Assembly (NCBI RefSeq): GCF_000473225.1 | Contig: NZ_KI421509.1 | Location: 4,362 to 68,361, forward strand | Origin: Sedimentitalea nanhaiensis DSM 24252 | Lineage (GTDB): Bacteria > Pseudomonadota > Alphaproteobacteria > Rhodobacterales > Rhodobacteraceae | Length of the DNA: 64,000 bases | Reading direction: 5' to 3' | Shown: piece by piece, positions 12,051 to 25,674 of the stretch | Position numbering within the stretch: position 1 is the stretch's first letter | Layout of the letters: each line of letters opens with the position of its first letter | Made by a program: the position numbers and the translations under genes | Notes under the pieces: generated by a model | What the model was told of the DNA's origin: nothing | The model's database searches: none | The model's input: only the letters and a program-made list of their open reading frames with translations

Positions 12051-12904
12051 TGGCTGATCCTCAATTCAAGATGCCCCCGCTGGAGTGGATACGCGCATTC
12101 GAAGCGGCCGCCCGTTGCCGCAGCTTTACCGCCGCCGCCGCCGAGATCGGACTGACACAATCGGCCATCAGTCAACGGATCGGCCATCTTGAAAAGCAGC
12201 TCGGGACGACATTGTTTTTCAGGCGGGCTCGGTCCATCGACCTCACTGTCGAAGGCGAAGCATGGTTGCCGCATGTGCGCACGGCGCTGAGTAATTTGCG
12301 TGACAGCTCGCAAGCGCTTTTTGGCTCTGGTCGGGGGCAGGTGACGATTTCGGCCAGTCAATCGATCATTGAGTTGTGGCTGCTGCCTCGCCTTATGAAG
12401 TTGGGAGACGTCGGCAAAGGGCAGTTGACCATTCAATCCATGGTGCTCGGCACGCAGGATGCCGCTTTGGACGATGTGGTCCGCATCCGCTACGGGTCAG
12501 GCGACTGGCCCCATGACCACAAAGTGCAATTGTTCTCGGAGAAGATCGCCCCACTTGCATCGCCCGAACTGGTCAAGCGTGGCGGCTATTGGACGGACTG
12601 GCCCCGCATCGCCTGTTCGGGGCCTCGTCCGGGATGGAACACCTGGGCCACCCGCTTCGGCATCTCGACGACCCCCCTCCCGCATCTGCATTTTGACACG
12701 TTCCTGTCAGCCCTTGGTGCTGCACGCGTCGGCATGGGGGTGGTTCTGGGATCATTGCCGCTTTGCGAAGACGATCTCAGGGCCAGGCGGTTGGTCCGGC
12801 TCGACAACGAGACTATTGACCACCACGAAAGCTATTGGGCAATCGCTGGACCGGATGCTATCGCGCGGACCCAATGGAATGAGCTTGCCAAGGCGCTTGC
12901 CTGA
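12050..12904 (+). CDS. LysR-family regulator divergent from tmpAB
   Basis: A 284-residue LysR-type transcription factor of the GcvA-like group. The N-terminal winged helix-turn-helix is clear (LEWIRAFEAAARCRSFTAAA and AISQRIGHLEKQLG), followed by the substrate-binding domain from about residue 90 (GQVTISASQSIIELWLLPRL). It is transcribed away from tmpA with shared upstream DNA, the usual layout for a LysR regulator and its target operon, so it most likely controls tmpAB in response to a trimethylammonium phosphonate or betaine. That effector is inferred. Confidence 0.88.
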   Translation: MADPQFKMPPLEWIRAFEAAARCRSFTAAAAEIGLTQSAISQRIGHLEKQLGTTLFFRRARSIDLTVEGEAWLPHVRTALSNLRDSSQALFGSGRGQVTISASQSIIELWLLPRLMKLGDVGKGQLTIQSMVLGTQDAALDDVVRIRYGSGDWPHDHKVQLFSEKIAPLASPELVKRGGYWTDWPRIACSGPRPGWNTWATRFGISTTPLPHLHFDTFLSALGAARVGMGVVLGSLPLCEDDLRARRLVRLDNETIDHHESYWAIAGPDAIARTQWNELAKALA

Positions 12905-13347
12905 CACTCTGCTTCAGTCGCATGTCGAGCTTTGTCATCATTCAATGACAGAGCAAAGAAGTGCCCGCGGTAGTTCGCGGCGCAGCAATGCGCGGCGAAT
13001 GTTGCACTCTGTGTCCGGCATCACGGGAAAATTGCCCATGTTCATCGCCTTGGCGAGCTGGTTCAAGTCGTTGGCGATGGGGGATTGGCCAGGCTTCTGT
13101 TCATCCTTGATTAGACGGCGCAGACGGGGCAGGCGCGCTTGCCACCGCCGCCTTTGCCGTTGAAGACCCTGCGCGTGATAGAGGAGCCCAGAGGCTCGCT
13201 ACGATCGTGTTGTGTGAGATGCTCATCCCAGATCAGGAGCGTGCCGAAGAGTGGGCTCAAACGTTCTCTCTAGCCGCACCAACGATATCTAAAAGTCACC
13301 GGGATATCTTGCCTTACGTTTACGGGCAACGTTCTGCCGTATTTGGG
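12905..13347. other. gene-poor stretch after the LysR gene
   Basis: No intact gene is visible. The left half holds the possible mobilization-gene relic described separately; the right half (about 13164-13347) shows neither a convincing reading frame, repeat nor RNA. A short TGTCAT/ATGACA hairpin near 12934-12950 may end the LysR transcript, but it has no clear T-tract. Confidence 0.5.
12938..13150 (-). pseudogene. possible MobC-type mobilization protein relic
   Basis: On the minus strand an open stretch without a good start reads RLRRLIKDEQKPG, then IANDLNQLAKAMNMG, and ends CSVIE before TGA at 12938-12940. The block NDLNQLAKAMN resembles the conserved NNLNQIAR-LN segment of relaxosome accessory (MobC-like) proteins. 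The N-terminal DNA-binding half is not recognisable. The match is short, so this is tentative, but it would agree with the transposase relic nearby. Confidence 0.25.
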
Positions 13348-13953
13348 TTAATCGTCCAATGACGGTAGATCGTCGGGCAAGGGATCGAACTGCGGTGGCG
13401 TGTCCGCCTGGGCCTGATCCGCCTTGCGGGTGGTTTCCGCTGACGGTTCGGGGGCCTGCATCTGGGGTTGCCGGGAGGCGTTGGTGGCACGGGGCGGGGC
13501 TGAGGCAGGGGTCAGAGGCAGGGGCGCAAAGTCTGGCGACGACAGGTCGCTCAGCGGCGCGGTAACCCGATAGGGCAGACCGGTCAGCGCGTCCGAGGCA
13601 TAGAACACCAGCGCATCGCCTTCATGCGCCGGCGCATGGATCGCCGAGAAGTCGGGCACGCCAAAATCCCGTAAGCGCATCACATTCTGCTGCCAGGGTT
13701 GGTTTGGGTCCTCGCGTTCGAGCCGCTCCCGGTAGGCAGATTCGAATGACTTGGGGTCATCGATCACCGCATAGGCCCCATCGCGCGCGAAATGCGTGAC
13801 ATGCAGGGCCAGCCCGGCCGCCGCCTCGGGGGCCATCAGGGCAGGTTCGGCCTGTAGCAGCTGGCCAAGGTCGGCATAAGTGGTATCGCCGACGAAGGCG
13901 GCCGGGGTCCCATCGGGGCCGTGTCCCGGGACAATGTCGGAAATCTCGGTCAT
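13348..13953 (-). CDS. hypothetical protein paired with the papain-like giant
   Basis: A 201-residue soluble protein with no family I recognise. Residues 1-140 look folded (VTHFARDGAYAVIDDPKSFE, DALVFYASDALTGLPYR), while the last 60 are proline-, alanine- and acid-rich and probably disordered (DPLPDDLPSLDD at the end). There is no signal peptide and no cysteine. It starts 19 bp after the stop of the 1192-residue gene on the same strand, so the two are surely co-transcribed. A chaperone, adaptor or inhibitor of the large partner is possible, but nothing in the sequence proves it. Confidence 0.7.
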   Translation of the reverse strand: MTEISDIVPGHGPDGTPAAFVGDTTYADLGQLLQAEPALMAPEAAAGLALHVTHFARDGAYAVIDDPKSFESAYRERLEREDPNQPWQQNVMRLRDFGVPDFSAIHAPAHEGDALVFYASDALTGLPYRVTAPLSDLSSPDFAPLPLTPASAPPRATNASRQPQMQAPEPSAETTRKADQAQADTPPQFDPLPDDLPSLDD

Positions 13954-13972
13954 GTTGGCTCTCCTGTGGGTT

Positions 13973-18002
<4,030 letters not shown>

Positions 18003-18581
18003 CGGATTTATCTAAGAGCCCCCGATTCGTCCGGGTCTGCCGCCGTTTTCCAAGCGGTTACAGCTCCGCTTTGAAACCGGGTTCGGAATTCGGAAATCAA
18101 CTGGGTTCGAACAGTTGGCGCAAGAGCTGCTGATCGAATGCAACCGGACCGATATTCGCATGGTGGATGGCGTCAGGGAATTGCCTGGAGGGGCGGGTTT
18201 CACTTTTCGGCATGGCCCGTTGGCAACGAACGGTGCGACGCGCCCGACCTGTCGGTTCCGCACAAACCGACCGGGCCGGGCTTTACAGTGTCCACTGGGG
18301 TATCCAGTCACGGCGGCAACCACAGCTACTACAAGCTGGGATATCTGGCTGGGATTGTCGACGCCGGGACAACGGCGTTTTGGGCCGGTTACAATTGTGC
18401 GACCGATATTAATGCGCGTGGATCCAGGTCGGCGGCCTGGGGCATCGGTGCCGTCCAGCCGCTGAAAGATGAGGATCTCGAGATATATCTGGGGTATCGT
18501 CACTACAGCTTTTTGAACCCATCTATGGTACCTTTTAATGATGTACAGGCGCTACGGTTCGGGATGCGCTACCGGTTCTGA
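18003..18581 (+). pseudogene. decayed porin gene
   Basis: Two out-of-frame pieces match the intact porin that follows. Frame one (about 18003-18190) reads LQLRFETGFGIRKSTGFEQL, matching FNFETGLGLRPSSS of the neighbour. After frame changes, a second frame (about 18300-18581) reads HGGNHSYYKLGYLAGI, GSRSAAWGIGAVQPL, EIYLGYRHYSF and ends FGMRYRF, matching HYAYGKLGYQG, GSRSDAFGFGAVQHI, EIYLGYRTYEL and FGTRWKF. The start and a large middle section are lost. The terminal aromatic residue of an outer-membrane beta-barrel is still readable. It is a tandem-duplicate remnant. Confidence 0.85.
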
Positions 18582-18706
18582 TCCGTCTGCGACGTGTCGT
18601 TACACTTGAGCCTGCCGTTTTATGTGTGGTCAAGGCTACCGTGTAGCGCGTTAACGATTCCGATGTTATCCAATCTCCCTACGAACAAGAAAGCGAGTTT
18701 TCAGAC

Positions 18707-19807
18707 ATGACGTCTTACTCTCTCCCATTCTGCGCGGCGCTTGCCGTCATTGCGACTTCGGCCTCAGCGGAGTTGAAATATCAAAACGATACCGGCGGTA
18801 GCGTTGAACTCTATGGCCAGCTCAACCCGGCGTATCTGTCTTTTGACGACGGCCAGGAAACCACCGACGCGCTTACAGACAGTACGCATTCCAACAGCCG
18901 GATCGGGCTGTGGGTACGGCAGGCCTTTGGAGAGAACACGTTCACGTTCAACTTCGAAACCGGATTGGGGCTGCGCCCGTCGTCCTCCGTGTCGCAGACA
19001 TTCGAGGCGGATGCGCTGAATTGGCAGCGGGTCAATATCCGCAAGATCGATTTCAGCCTGAAAACCGAACGCTACGGGGTGTTTTCGGCTGGGCAGGGCA
19101 GCATGGCCGCAGATGGTGCCGCCGAGGTCGATCTTTCGGGAACGACGCTGGCGACATATGTTTCGATTCCCGACACCGCCGGGGCCTTCAGCTTTCGCGA
19201 AACTGGTGGCAACCTGTCAAATTGGCAGATCGGTGATGTATTCGGTGATTTCGACGGTGGCCGTCTGGGCCGGATCCGTTATGACACACCGGTTTTCAGC
19301 GGTTTCAGTATATCTGCTTCTTACGGGACCGAGATCCTGGCCGAGAACGTCGATCTGGATTCTGCCAGCATCGCGATAAACTATGCCGGTGAAATCGGCG
19401 ACTTCAAGATGGCGGGCGCGTTGGCCTATGCGCGGACCGACCCGGAAGGAGCGGAAGATTTCTCAGATACCATCGGTTCGTTCAGCGTGTTGCATTCGTC
19501 AGGGACCAGCGTGACAGTTGCGTCGGGGCGGCGCTCGGAACAGGGGCACTATGCCTACGGCAAGCTGGGGTATCAGGGACATTGGCTGTCGTTCGGCAAG
19601 ACCGCGTTATCCATAGACTATTATCGCGGCTGGGACCGGAGCATCCAAGGCTCAAGGTCCGATGCATTCGGGTTTGGAGCCGTGCAGCATATCGACGATA
19701 TCAATGCCGAGATCTATCTGGGATATCGCACTTACGAGCTGACGGATGCCGCCGCGGACTATCAGGATGCCTCGTCCATCTTTTTCGGCACACGCTGGAA
19801 GTTCTAA
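18707..19807 (+). CDS. outer-membrane porin
   Basis: A 366-residue trimeric-type porin. A signal peptide of about 21 residues ends ATSASA before ELKYQNDTGGSVELYGQLNP, the usual first strand of alphaproteobacterial porins. Alternating beta-strand patterns continue to a final strand FFGTRWKF with terminal Phe, the outer-membrane assembly signal recognised by BamA. It would provide passive diffusion of small solutes. A decayed paralog lies immediately upstream and an intrinsic terminator downstream. Confidence 0.9.
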   Translation: MTSYSLPFCAALAVIATSASAELKYQNDTGGSVELYGQLNPAYLSFDDGQETTDALTDSTHSNSRIGLWVRQAFGENTFTFNFETGLGLRPSSSVSQTFEADALNWQRVNIRKIDFSLKTERYGVFSAGQGSMAADGAAEVDLSGTTLATYVSIPDTAGAFSFRETGGNLSNWQIGDVFGDFDGGRLGRIRYDTPVFSGFSISASYGTEILAENVDLDSASIAINYAGEIGDFKMAGALAYARTDPEGAEDFSDTIGSFSVLHSSGTSVTVASGRRSEQGHYAYGKLGYQGHWLSFGKTALSIDYYRGWDRSIQGSRSDAFGFGAVQHIDDINAEIYLGYRTYELTDAAADYQDASSIFFGTRWKF

Positions 19808-19833
19808 GGGTATCACTGGTTGGTCTCTCGCAT

Positions 19834-19859
19834 AAAGGTGCCTTTCAGGGCACCTTTTT
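19834..19859 (+). terminator. intrinsic terminator after the porin gene
   Basis: Arms AAAGGTGCC (19834-19842) and GGCACCTTT (19849-19857) pair perfectly around a 6-nt loop and run into TTTTT. Confidence 0.88.
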
Positions 19860-19987
19860 CGCACTGGACGGACAATGCCGGGCCTTCCGGAGCCAATGCC
19901 CCTTGCACCAGGCCGCGCCGCCCAATAGAAGGCCACAAATTTGCACCGTGCGCAGCCGGCGTACGCATGAACCTATGGGGATATCTG

Positions 19988-21319
19988 ATGCAGGTCACCG
20001 AGACACTGAACGAAGGTCTGAAACGCGGATACGCGATCACCGTCACTGCGGCTGAACTTGAAAGCAAGGTTAGCGAGAAACTGGCCGAAGCCCAGCCTGA
20101 AATCGAGATGAAGGGTTTTCGCAAGGGCAAGGTGCCAATGCCATTGCTGAAAAAGCAGTTCGGCCAGCGTCTGATGGGCGAAGCGATGCAGGAAAGCATC
20201 GACGGAGCCATGAGCAAACATTTCGAGGACAGCGGCGATCGCCCGGCGCTGCAGCCCGAGGTCAAGATGACCAACGAGGACTGGAAAGAGGGCGACGATG
20301 TCGAGGTGGCCCTGTCCTATGAGGCCCTGCCTGCCATTCCCGAGGTGGATCTGAAATCGATCAGCCTGGAAAAGCTGGTGGTCAAAGCCAGCGAAGCCGA
20401 TATCGAGGAAGCCTTGGGGAATCTCGCCGAAACGGCGCAGGATTACGAAGCCCGCAAAAAAGGCACCAAAGCCCAGGACGGCGATCAGATCGTGATGGAT
20501 TTTGTCGGCAAGGTCGACGGCGAGGCGTTCGAAGGCGGTTCGGCCGAGGATTATCCGCTGGTGCTGGGTTCAAACAGCTTTATCCCCGGCTTCGAAGAGC
20601 AATTGATCGGTGTGAAGGCCGAAGAGGAAAAGGTCGTTACGGTCAATTTCCCCGAGGATTACCAAGCCGATCAGCTGGCTGGCAAGGAAGCGGTATTCGA
20701 CTGCACGATCAAGGAAGTCAAAAAACCCGTTGCCGCCAAGCTCGATGATGAACTGGCCAAGAAATTCGGTGCCGAAGATCTGGCTGCGCTGAAGACCCAA
20801 ATCGGTGAACGGCTGGAAGCGGAGTATTCCGGTGCGGCCCGTGCGGTGATGAAGCGGGCCCTGCTGGACGAATTGGACAAGATGGTCAGCTTTGATCTGC
20901 CGCCCAGTCTGGTGGATGCCGAGGCCGGTCAGATCGCGCATCAGCTGTGGCATGACGAGAACCCGGATGTTGAAGGGCATGATCATCCTGAGATCGAAAC
21001 GACTGAGGAACACAAGAAACTGGCCGAACGGCGCGTGCGGCTGGGGCTGCTGTTGGCGGATCTCGGACAGAAATCCGAGGTCGAGGTCAGCGATGCCGAG
21101 ATGACCCAGGCCATCATGAACCAGGCGCGTCAGTATCCGGGCCAGGAACGCCAGTTCTTTGAGTTCGTGCAGCAGAATCAGCAGATGCAACAGCAACTGC
21201 GCGCCCCGCTGTTTGAAGACAAGGTCGTGGACTACATTTTCGAGTTGGCTGACATTTCCGACAAGGAAGCCAACAAGGACGACCTGCAAAAAGCCGTTGA
21301 GGCGATGGAAGACGAATAA
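19988..21319 (+). CDS. tig: trigger factor
   Basis: A 443-residue ribosome-associated chaperone with prolyl isomerase activity. The N-terminal domain carries the ribosome-binding signature FRKGKVP ([17 protein letters not shown]), the FKBP-type domain spans about residues 150-235 ([21 protein letters not shown]), and the C-terminal helical arms contain [12 protein letters not shown] and [17 protein letters not shown]. The frame is open upstream to 19820, but the homologous start [15 protein letters not shown] lies at 19988. A strong terminator follows. Confidence 0.96.
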   Translation: MQVTETLNEGLKRGYAITVTAAELESKVSEKLAEAQPEIEMKGFRKGKVPMPLLKKQFGQRLMGEAMQESIDGAMSKHFEDSGDRPALQPEVKMTNEDWKEGDDVEVALSYEALPAIPEVDLKSISLEKLVVKASEADIEEALGNLAETAQDYEARKKGTKAQDGDQIVMDFVGKVDGEAFEGGSAEDYPLVLGSNSFIPGFEEQLIGVKAEEEKVVTVNFPEDYQADQLAGKEAVFDCTIKEVKKPVAAKLDDELAKKFGAEDLAALKTQIGERLEAEYSGAARAVMKRALLDELDKMVSFDLPPSLVDAEAGQIAHQLWHDENPDVEGHDHPEIETTEEHKKLAERRVRLGLLLADLGQKSEVEVSDAEMTQAIMNQARQYPGQERQFFEFVQQNQQMQQQLRAPLFEDKVVDYIFELADISDKEANKDDLQKAVEAMEDE

Positions 21320-21373
21320 GTCCGCGGGCCTTCGCCAGCGTGGTTCCCACCTGGCGAAGACCCGCCAAATGTT

Positions 21374-21404
21374 AAGAGCCGCCCCGTAGGGCGGCTCTTT
21401 TCTT
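21374..21404 (+). terminator. intrinsic terminator after tig
   Basis: Perfect 11-bp arms AAGAGCCGCCC (21374-21384) and GGGCGGCTCTT (21389-21399), loop CGTA, followed by TTCTTTT. Confidence 0.92.
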
Positions 21405-21472
21405 TTGGGTAGAGGGTCGTTTGGTTGAGTGGTGTTTGGTATTCTGGCTCAATTCAGCCGACGGTCGGTTTT

Positions 21473-22285
21473 CTACAGGTCGCCAGGAAGCTGATCGGCG
21501 ACGGCCTGGATCAAGCGCTTAACGGCGGCGACCTCTTCTGCATCATTGGCATCGCGCAGTTGCTGTTCGAAATAATCGTGCAGATCGCCGGTCGGCTGGT
21601 CGCTGTCCTTTTGTTTGCGCAATTCCCGTTTGGCGCGGCGTTGCCGCACCTCTTCCTCAGATGCAAATACATCGTGACGAATATCCGAGAATTCGCGGAT
21701 GCTCTCGATCCTTTCGTCCGAGCAATCCATCAGCGCGGCCATCGCGGTGACCTTGCCCATAGGTTTGGCCGTGCCGAGATAGTCATAGGGCGCATTTCCG
21801 GATCGTTTAAGGACCCGGTTCATCACCGGATCGATCACGGCGACCGCGTCAAGAACCCCGGCTTTCTGGGCATATTCAAAGGCTCCGATCATCACCTCGC
21901 TGGTGACATATGAGATCGAATTCCTGGTCTTGCCGCCGGACAGTTTTGCCGTATCGACACAAAAGCGAGTTGCTTCCCAGACCTGTGCGCTGCGCAGAGG
22001 CGGCTCGCCGTCAAGGATGCTGTAGAAGACATCCGCCAGCATATGCGGGCCCGTTGTTTGCAGCAGCCGCATGCATCCGACGACATCCCCTTCGTCATCA
22101 ATGCAGACCACATGAGTTGGTTGGAGACCGTCGAAGTCGTCGATTTCCTTGCCGTCCTGTACGTTGACTTCCCAACCGAGACGGTCCTGGAAGACCCGTG
22201 CGCGGAGCCTGTACATATCCTCGAGTACCGAGGTGTATTTGTGCCTGTTAAGTTCGTCAATAATGATAATCATTCCATTCCCCAT
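21473..22285 (-). CDS. luxI: LuxI-family acyl-homoserine lactone synthase
   Basis: A 270-residue autoinducer synthase that joins an acyl group from acyl-ACP or acyl-CoA to the homoserine part of S-adenosylmethionine. The family landmarks are visible: RARVFQDRLGW, DDFDGLQPTHVV, GCMRLLQTTGP and the active-site block VWEATRFCV with conserved Glu and Arg. The usual LuxI length is about 200-220 residues; this one has an extra C-terminal tail of some 55 charged residues (REFSDIRHDVFASEEEVRQR onward) of coiled-coil type. Translation may start at the in-frame ATG at 22273 instead. It lies 77 bp after luxR on the same strand. Confidence 0.93.
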   Translation of the reverse strand: MGNGMIIIIDELNRHKYTSVLEDMYRLRARVFQDRLGWEVNVQDGKEIDDFDGLQPTHVVCIDDEGDVVGCMRLLQTTGPHMLADVFYSILDGEPPLRSAQVWEATRFCVDTAKLSGGKTRNSISYVTSEVMIGAFEYAQKAGVLDAVAVIDPVMNRVLKRSGNAPYDYLGTAKPMGKVTAMAALMDCSDERIESIREFSDIRHDVFASEEEVRQRRAKRELRKQKDSDQPTGDLHDYFEQQLRDANDAEEVAAVKRLIQAVADQLPGDL

Positions 22286-22295
22286 CGTCTTTCCA

Positions 22296-22315
22296 TCTAC
22301 AAATTTACATATGTA
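22296..22315. promoter_or_regulatory. 20-bp lux-box-like palindrome before luxI
   Basis: CTACAAATTTACATATGTAG pairs at 8 of 10 positions about its centre and has the length of a lux box. It lies 10 bp before the first possible luxI ATG, which is too close for a classical activator position at -42, so it may instead act as a repressor site, or form a leader hairpin. Confidence 0.35.
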
Positions 22316-22362
22316 GGAAGTCTGATCTATTGGGGGATTCCCGTATGGAAAGGCGAAGTTGG

Positions 22363-23064
22363 TTAACCCGGCATAATCAGGTTCAAGCCGATCGCCCGGC
22401 CAACCGCCTGGGGGGTTGACAACGCCCCCAGCTTCTCGCGGCCCGAGCGAAGATGGACTTCGACAGTGCGATGCGAGATTGACAGGATGTCACCAATGTC
22501 CTGCTGGGATTTACCGACGGCGACCCATTGAAGGATTTCTTTTTCCCGAGAAGAAAGCGCAGGGGTGGACAATGCCTTGCTCAGAACGCCGGTCTGCATG
22601 ACGTTGTCATGTATGTGCACTGCCGATATCTGCAGGTCTCCCATGACCTCCTGCTTCAACTTTTCCCATTCGGTCGGCTTGCAGTTTCGGGTGACGCTCA
22701 GCAGTCCGCAATCGCCATAGGGTCCACGTATCGGCACGGTCAAACCACGATCACTGATTCCGAAGTCGTGGGCATCGCGAAAGACTTTGGTAAATTTTCC
22801 GTCGTGCTCAAAGCGACCCCAATCCACGGGCGCAATACTTTTGGCGGAATTGTACAAGGTCGGGTCGACGTGATGGAGGCCACGCTTGGTGTAGTGCAGC
22901 TTCCATTCATCGGGGTAGTTGGCATAGCCGCGCACATCGCCGCTGATCGGATTGGTCGCAGCATAGGATGCGAAGTCAAACCCAAGCATCTGGCACAACT
23001 CATCCAGAAACGCATCAGCGTGCTGGTCTACATCCTGCACTGAACTCAGATCGATCAGTTTCAC
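22363..23064 (-). CDS. luxR: LuxR-family quorum-sensing regulator
   Basis: A 233-residue acyl-homoserine lactone receptor. The autoinducer-binding domain shows the conserved Trp, Tyr, Asp and Pro (NYPDEWKLHYTKRGLHHVDP), a further Trp (PVDWGRF) and Gly (GISDRGLTVPIRGPYG). The C-terminal LuxR helix-turn-helix is LSSREKEILQWVAVGKSQQD followed by SISHRTVEVHLR. Translation starts with GTG, supported by GAGGA seven bases upstream. It precedes luxI on the same strand and follows an XRE gene with a 37-bp gap, so the three may form one regulatory unit. Confidence 0.93.
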   Translation of the reverse strand: MKLIDLSSVQDVDQHADAFLDELCQMLGFDFASYAATNPISGDVRGYANYPDEWKLHYTKRGLHHVDPTLYNSAKSIAPVDWGRFEHDGKFTKVFRDAHDFGISDRGLTVPIRGPYGDCGLLSVTRNCKPTEWEKLKQEVMGDLQISAVHIHDNVMQTGVLSKALSTPALSSREKEILQWVAVGKSQQDIGDILSISHRTVEVHLRSGREKLGALSTPQAVGRAIGLNLIMPG

Positions 23065-23101
23065 ATCGTTGTCCTCAGTGCCGGGTGCAAGTCTGCCCCG
23101 G

Positions 23102-23500
23102 CTAGGTCGTCATCTCCAAGCCAGTCTCGGTATGCGCCATTGAACGGATAAAGGCCAGAACTGCTTTCTTTTGCCCTTGTGGCAGGCTGTTGTACAGTTC
23201 GATCAATTCCAGTTTTTCCGGGTCGGAAAGAAACGACATGCTGTCTTGCGGTGTCGCGTCCTTGCCGGTGCCACCGTCCTCATGCGCCTTGATGCCTTCA
23301 AAAAACTGTGTGACATCCACGCCAAGAACATCCGCGATTGCCCAGAGACGCGACGCGCTGACGCGATTTGCTCCGGTTTCGTATTTCTGCACCTGTTGAA
23401 ATCGCACGCCGATTGCCTGACCGAGATCGGTCTGGCTCATGCCCAAGGCGCGCCGGCAGGCGCGTATACGTTGACCAACGAAATTGTCTACCCTATTCAT
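23102..23500 (-). CDS. XRE-family transcriptional regulator
   Basis: A 132-residue DNA-binding protein. The Cro/cI-type helix-turn-helix occupies about residues 8-65 (RIRACRRALGMSQTDLGQAI, VRFQQVQKYETGANRVSASR). The C-terminal half has DPEKLELIELYNSLPQGQKK, a helical segment frequent in alphaproteobacterial XRE regulators. It is the first gene of the XRE-luxR-luxI series, so it may control or be controlled with quorum sensing. The effector is unknown. Confidence 0.9.
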   Translation of the reverse strand: MNRVDNFVGQRIRACRRALGMSQTDLGQAIGVRFQQVQKYETGANRVSASRLWAIADVLGVDVTQFFEGIKAHEDGGTGKDATPQDSMSFLSDPEKLELIELYNSLPQGQKKAVLAFIRSMAHTETGLEMTT

Positions 23501-23617
23501 ATCAGCCCTCTGTTCACCACTTCAGTGAAGCTTGCAACTGCGCCTGCCACGAGCGGCCCCCCTGCCGCTTGATGAATGTTGCAGTCTTCGTACTTCATTT
23601 TCTTACATCACTGCACT

Positions 23618-23639
23618 CTGCACTAGAACAACCGTGCAG
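23618..23639. promoter_or_regulatory. palindrome upstream of the XRE gene
   Basis: CTGCAC and GTGCAG, perfect 6-bp arms separated by 10 bp, lie 118 bp before the XRE start inside the 215-bp gap that must hold its promoter. It could be an operator for this XRE protein or for LuxR; nothing decides between them. Confidence 0.3.
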
Positions 23640-23715
23640 ACAATGAGTTTTCGATTGTTCGCCTCGACGATGAGTCGACGCAATAAGGGGCGACGGAGAA
23701 CCTGGCAGCGGGATC

Positions 23716-25674
23716 TTATAATTGGATACGGAAGCGGGCAAACCCGTCCGGCCCATCGCCGGCAGGTTCGATTGTCACCCCCTGCACCTGATCGATATAG
23801 GCGGCCGCCTTGGGGCCGGTGTCGAACAGAACCGTCGCGCCATCCAGCGGTTTGAAGGTCCAGTTGGCATCGGCTTTGGGGTCGATTGTCCCCTGCTCGA
23901 CAATGTAACGGACGATCACGTCGCGGTTGGTGTCGGGGCCTTCGAAAATGATGGAATTCCCCATCGCACCGGGAAACTTTCCGCCGCCGCTGGCCCGGTA
24001 GTTGTTTGTTGCGATGATGAATTTCTGATCAAAGTCAATTGGTTGTCCTTTGTATTTCAGGTCGGTTATGCGATTGGTTTCGGGATTGACCAGCTCGCCC
24101 TTGCTGTCGAACATGGACGGTTGACTAAGGTCGATCCGATAGGTCACCCCGTCGATCACATCAAAATTGTAGGACGGAAAACTGCCGTTCAACAGGATCT
24201 GGTCGGCTACTCCCGGCTGGAGCTGGTTGAACATGCCCGCAGACCTTTCCAGCCAGCCTTTGACCTGGGCACCCGTCACCAGAACCGCCCGTGCGGTATT
24301 GGGGTACAGATAGAGGTCTGAGACGTTTTTGATTGCCACGTCCCCCTTGGGCACGTCGGTGTAATAGTCCGGCCCGCCACGGCCTCCGGCCTTAAAAGGT
24401 GCGGCAGCGGAAAGTATCGGCAATTGTTCGTATTCCGTGCCCTGAAGCATCTGCCGGATGTACCAGGTCTGCGCGTTCGACACGATCTGGACAGACGGAT
24501 CATCGGCCACCAGCGCAAAGTAACTGTGCAGGGGCGCATCCGTCTTACCGACCGCGCGGCGTACATAGGCAAGCGTCTCATCATGTTCTTTCTGCACAGC
24601 GGCCAGCACCGCCGCGTCGCTTTGCACCAATGCGGTATAGGAGCGGTCTTCGTTACGTCTGGAAATCGGGCGTGCTTCGGAGGAATGGCGGGCAATGCGC
24701 CAGCCGCTACCGTCGCGTTCCAGCACCAAATCGATCAGGCCAAGGTGACTGCCCCAGAACCCACCCATGGTCGCAGGTTTACCGTGGATCGTTCCGGCGT
24801 GTGCATCCACGGCGGCGAAGTCGGCATAGGTCGAGGATGGGAACACCAGATGGCTGTGTCCGGTCATGACGGCGTCGATCCCGTCAATTGCGGCCAGCGG
24901 AACCGAGGCGTTTTCCATGCCGTCGCTTACATCTGCGGCTCCGATCCCGGAATGTGACAGGGCGATGATGATGTCCGCGCCCTGTTCGCGGATCTGGGGT
25001 ACATAGGCACGGGCGGTTTCAAGGATGTCCCGTGTCGTCACGTTGCCTTCCAGATGGCGACGGTCCCAGTTCATGATTTGCGGTGGAACAAAGCCGATCA
25101 CGCCGATGCGGATCGGATGTTGCGCGCCCGCGCCATCGGTCACCATGCGATCCAGAATCACATAGGGCGCAATCAGCGTGGTATCGTCGGTCGGAGTGGC
25201 CCCTGCGGTCTTGACCACATTGGCACTGACCACCGGAAAATTCGCTCCGTCCAGAGATTTCATCAGGAAATCCAGGCCGTAGTTGAATTCGTGATTGCCC
25301 AGCGTCGAGGCGTCAAAGCCGACGGTATTCATCGCCGCGATGACGGGATGCATGTCGCCCTCTTTCATGCCGCGCTCATAGGCGATGTAGTCGCCCATCG
25401 GATTGCCCTGCAGAAAGTCGCCATTGTCCAGCAACAATGCGTTTGTCGCCTCGGCGCGGATCTGTCGGATGATCGACGCGGTCCGGGCCAGCCCCACGGT
25501 GTCCACCAGTTTGTCGGTATAGTAGTCGTAAGGGAAGACATGCACATGCAGGTCGGTGGTTTCCATCAGTCGCAAATGCACCTGGTTGGACGCAGCATAC
25601 ACGGAGAACGGGTGCAGCGCGATCAGGCCAGCGCTGCCTGCAAGAAAGGACCGGCGATCAAGATGGAGCGGCAT
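23716..25674 (-). CDS. cpdB: 2',3'-cyclic-nucleotide phosphodiesterase/3'-nucleotidase
   Basis: A 652-residue periplasmic enzyme that opens 2',3'-cyclic nucleotides and removes the 3'-phosphate, used to salvage phosphate and nucleosides. An N-terminal twin-arginine-like signal ([15 protein letters not shown]) suggests Tat export of the metal-loaded enzyme. The calcineurin-like metal domain shows [32 protein letters not shown] and [12 protein letters not shown]; the C-terminal 5'-nucleotidase domain includes [16 protein letters not shown] and [13 protein letters not shown]. The start is set by GGAGG upstream. Confidence 0.94.
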   Translation of the reverse strand: MPLHLDRRSFLAGSAGLIALHPFSVYAASNQVHLRLMETTDLHVHVFPYDYYTDKLVDTVGLARTASIIRQIRAEATNALLLDNGDFLQGNPMGDYIAYERGMKEGDMHPVIAAMNTVGFDASTLGNHEFNYGLDFLMKSLDGANFPVVSANVVKTAGATPTDDTTLIAPYVILDRMVTDGAGAQHPIRIGVIGFVPPQIMNWDRRHLEGNVTTRDILETARAYVPQIREQGADIIIALSHSGIGAADVSDGMENASVPLAAIDGIDAVMTGHSHLVFPSSTYADFAAVDAHAGTIHGKPATMGGFWGSHLGLIDLVLERDGSGWRIARHSSEARPISRRNEDRSYTALVQSDAAVLAAVQKEHDETLAYVRRAVGKTDAPLHSYFALVADDPSVQIVSNAQTWYIRQMLQGTEYEQLPILSAAAPFKAGGRGGPDYYTDVPKGDVAIKNVSDLYLYPNTARAVLVTGAQVKGWLERSAGMFNQLQPGVADQILLNGSFPSYNFDVIDGVTYRIDLSQPSMFDSKGELVNPETNRITDLKYKGQPIDFDQKFIIATNNYRASGGGKFPGAMGNSIIFEGPDTNRDVIVRYIVEQGTIDPKADANWTFKPLDGATVLFDTGPKAAAYIDQVQGVTIEPAGDGPDGFARFRIQL

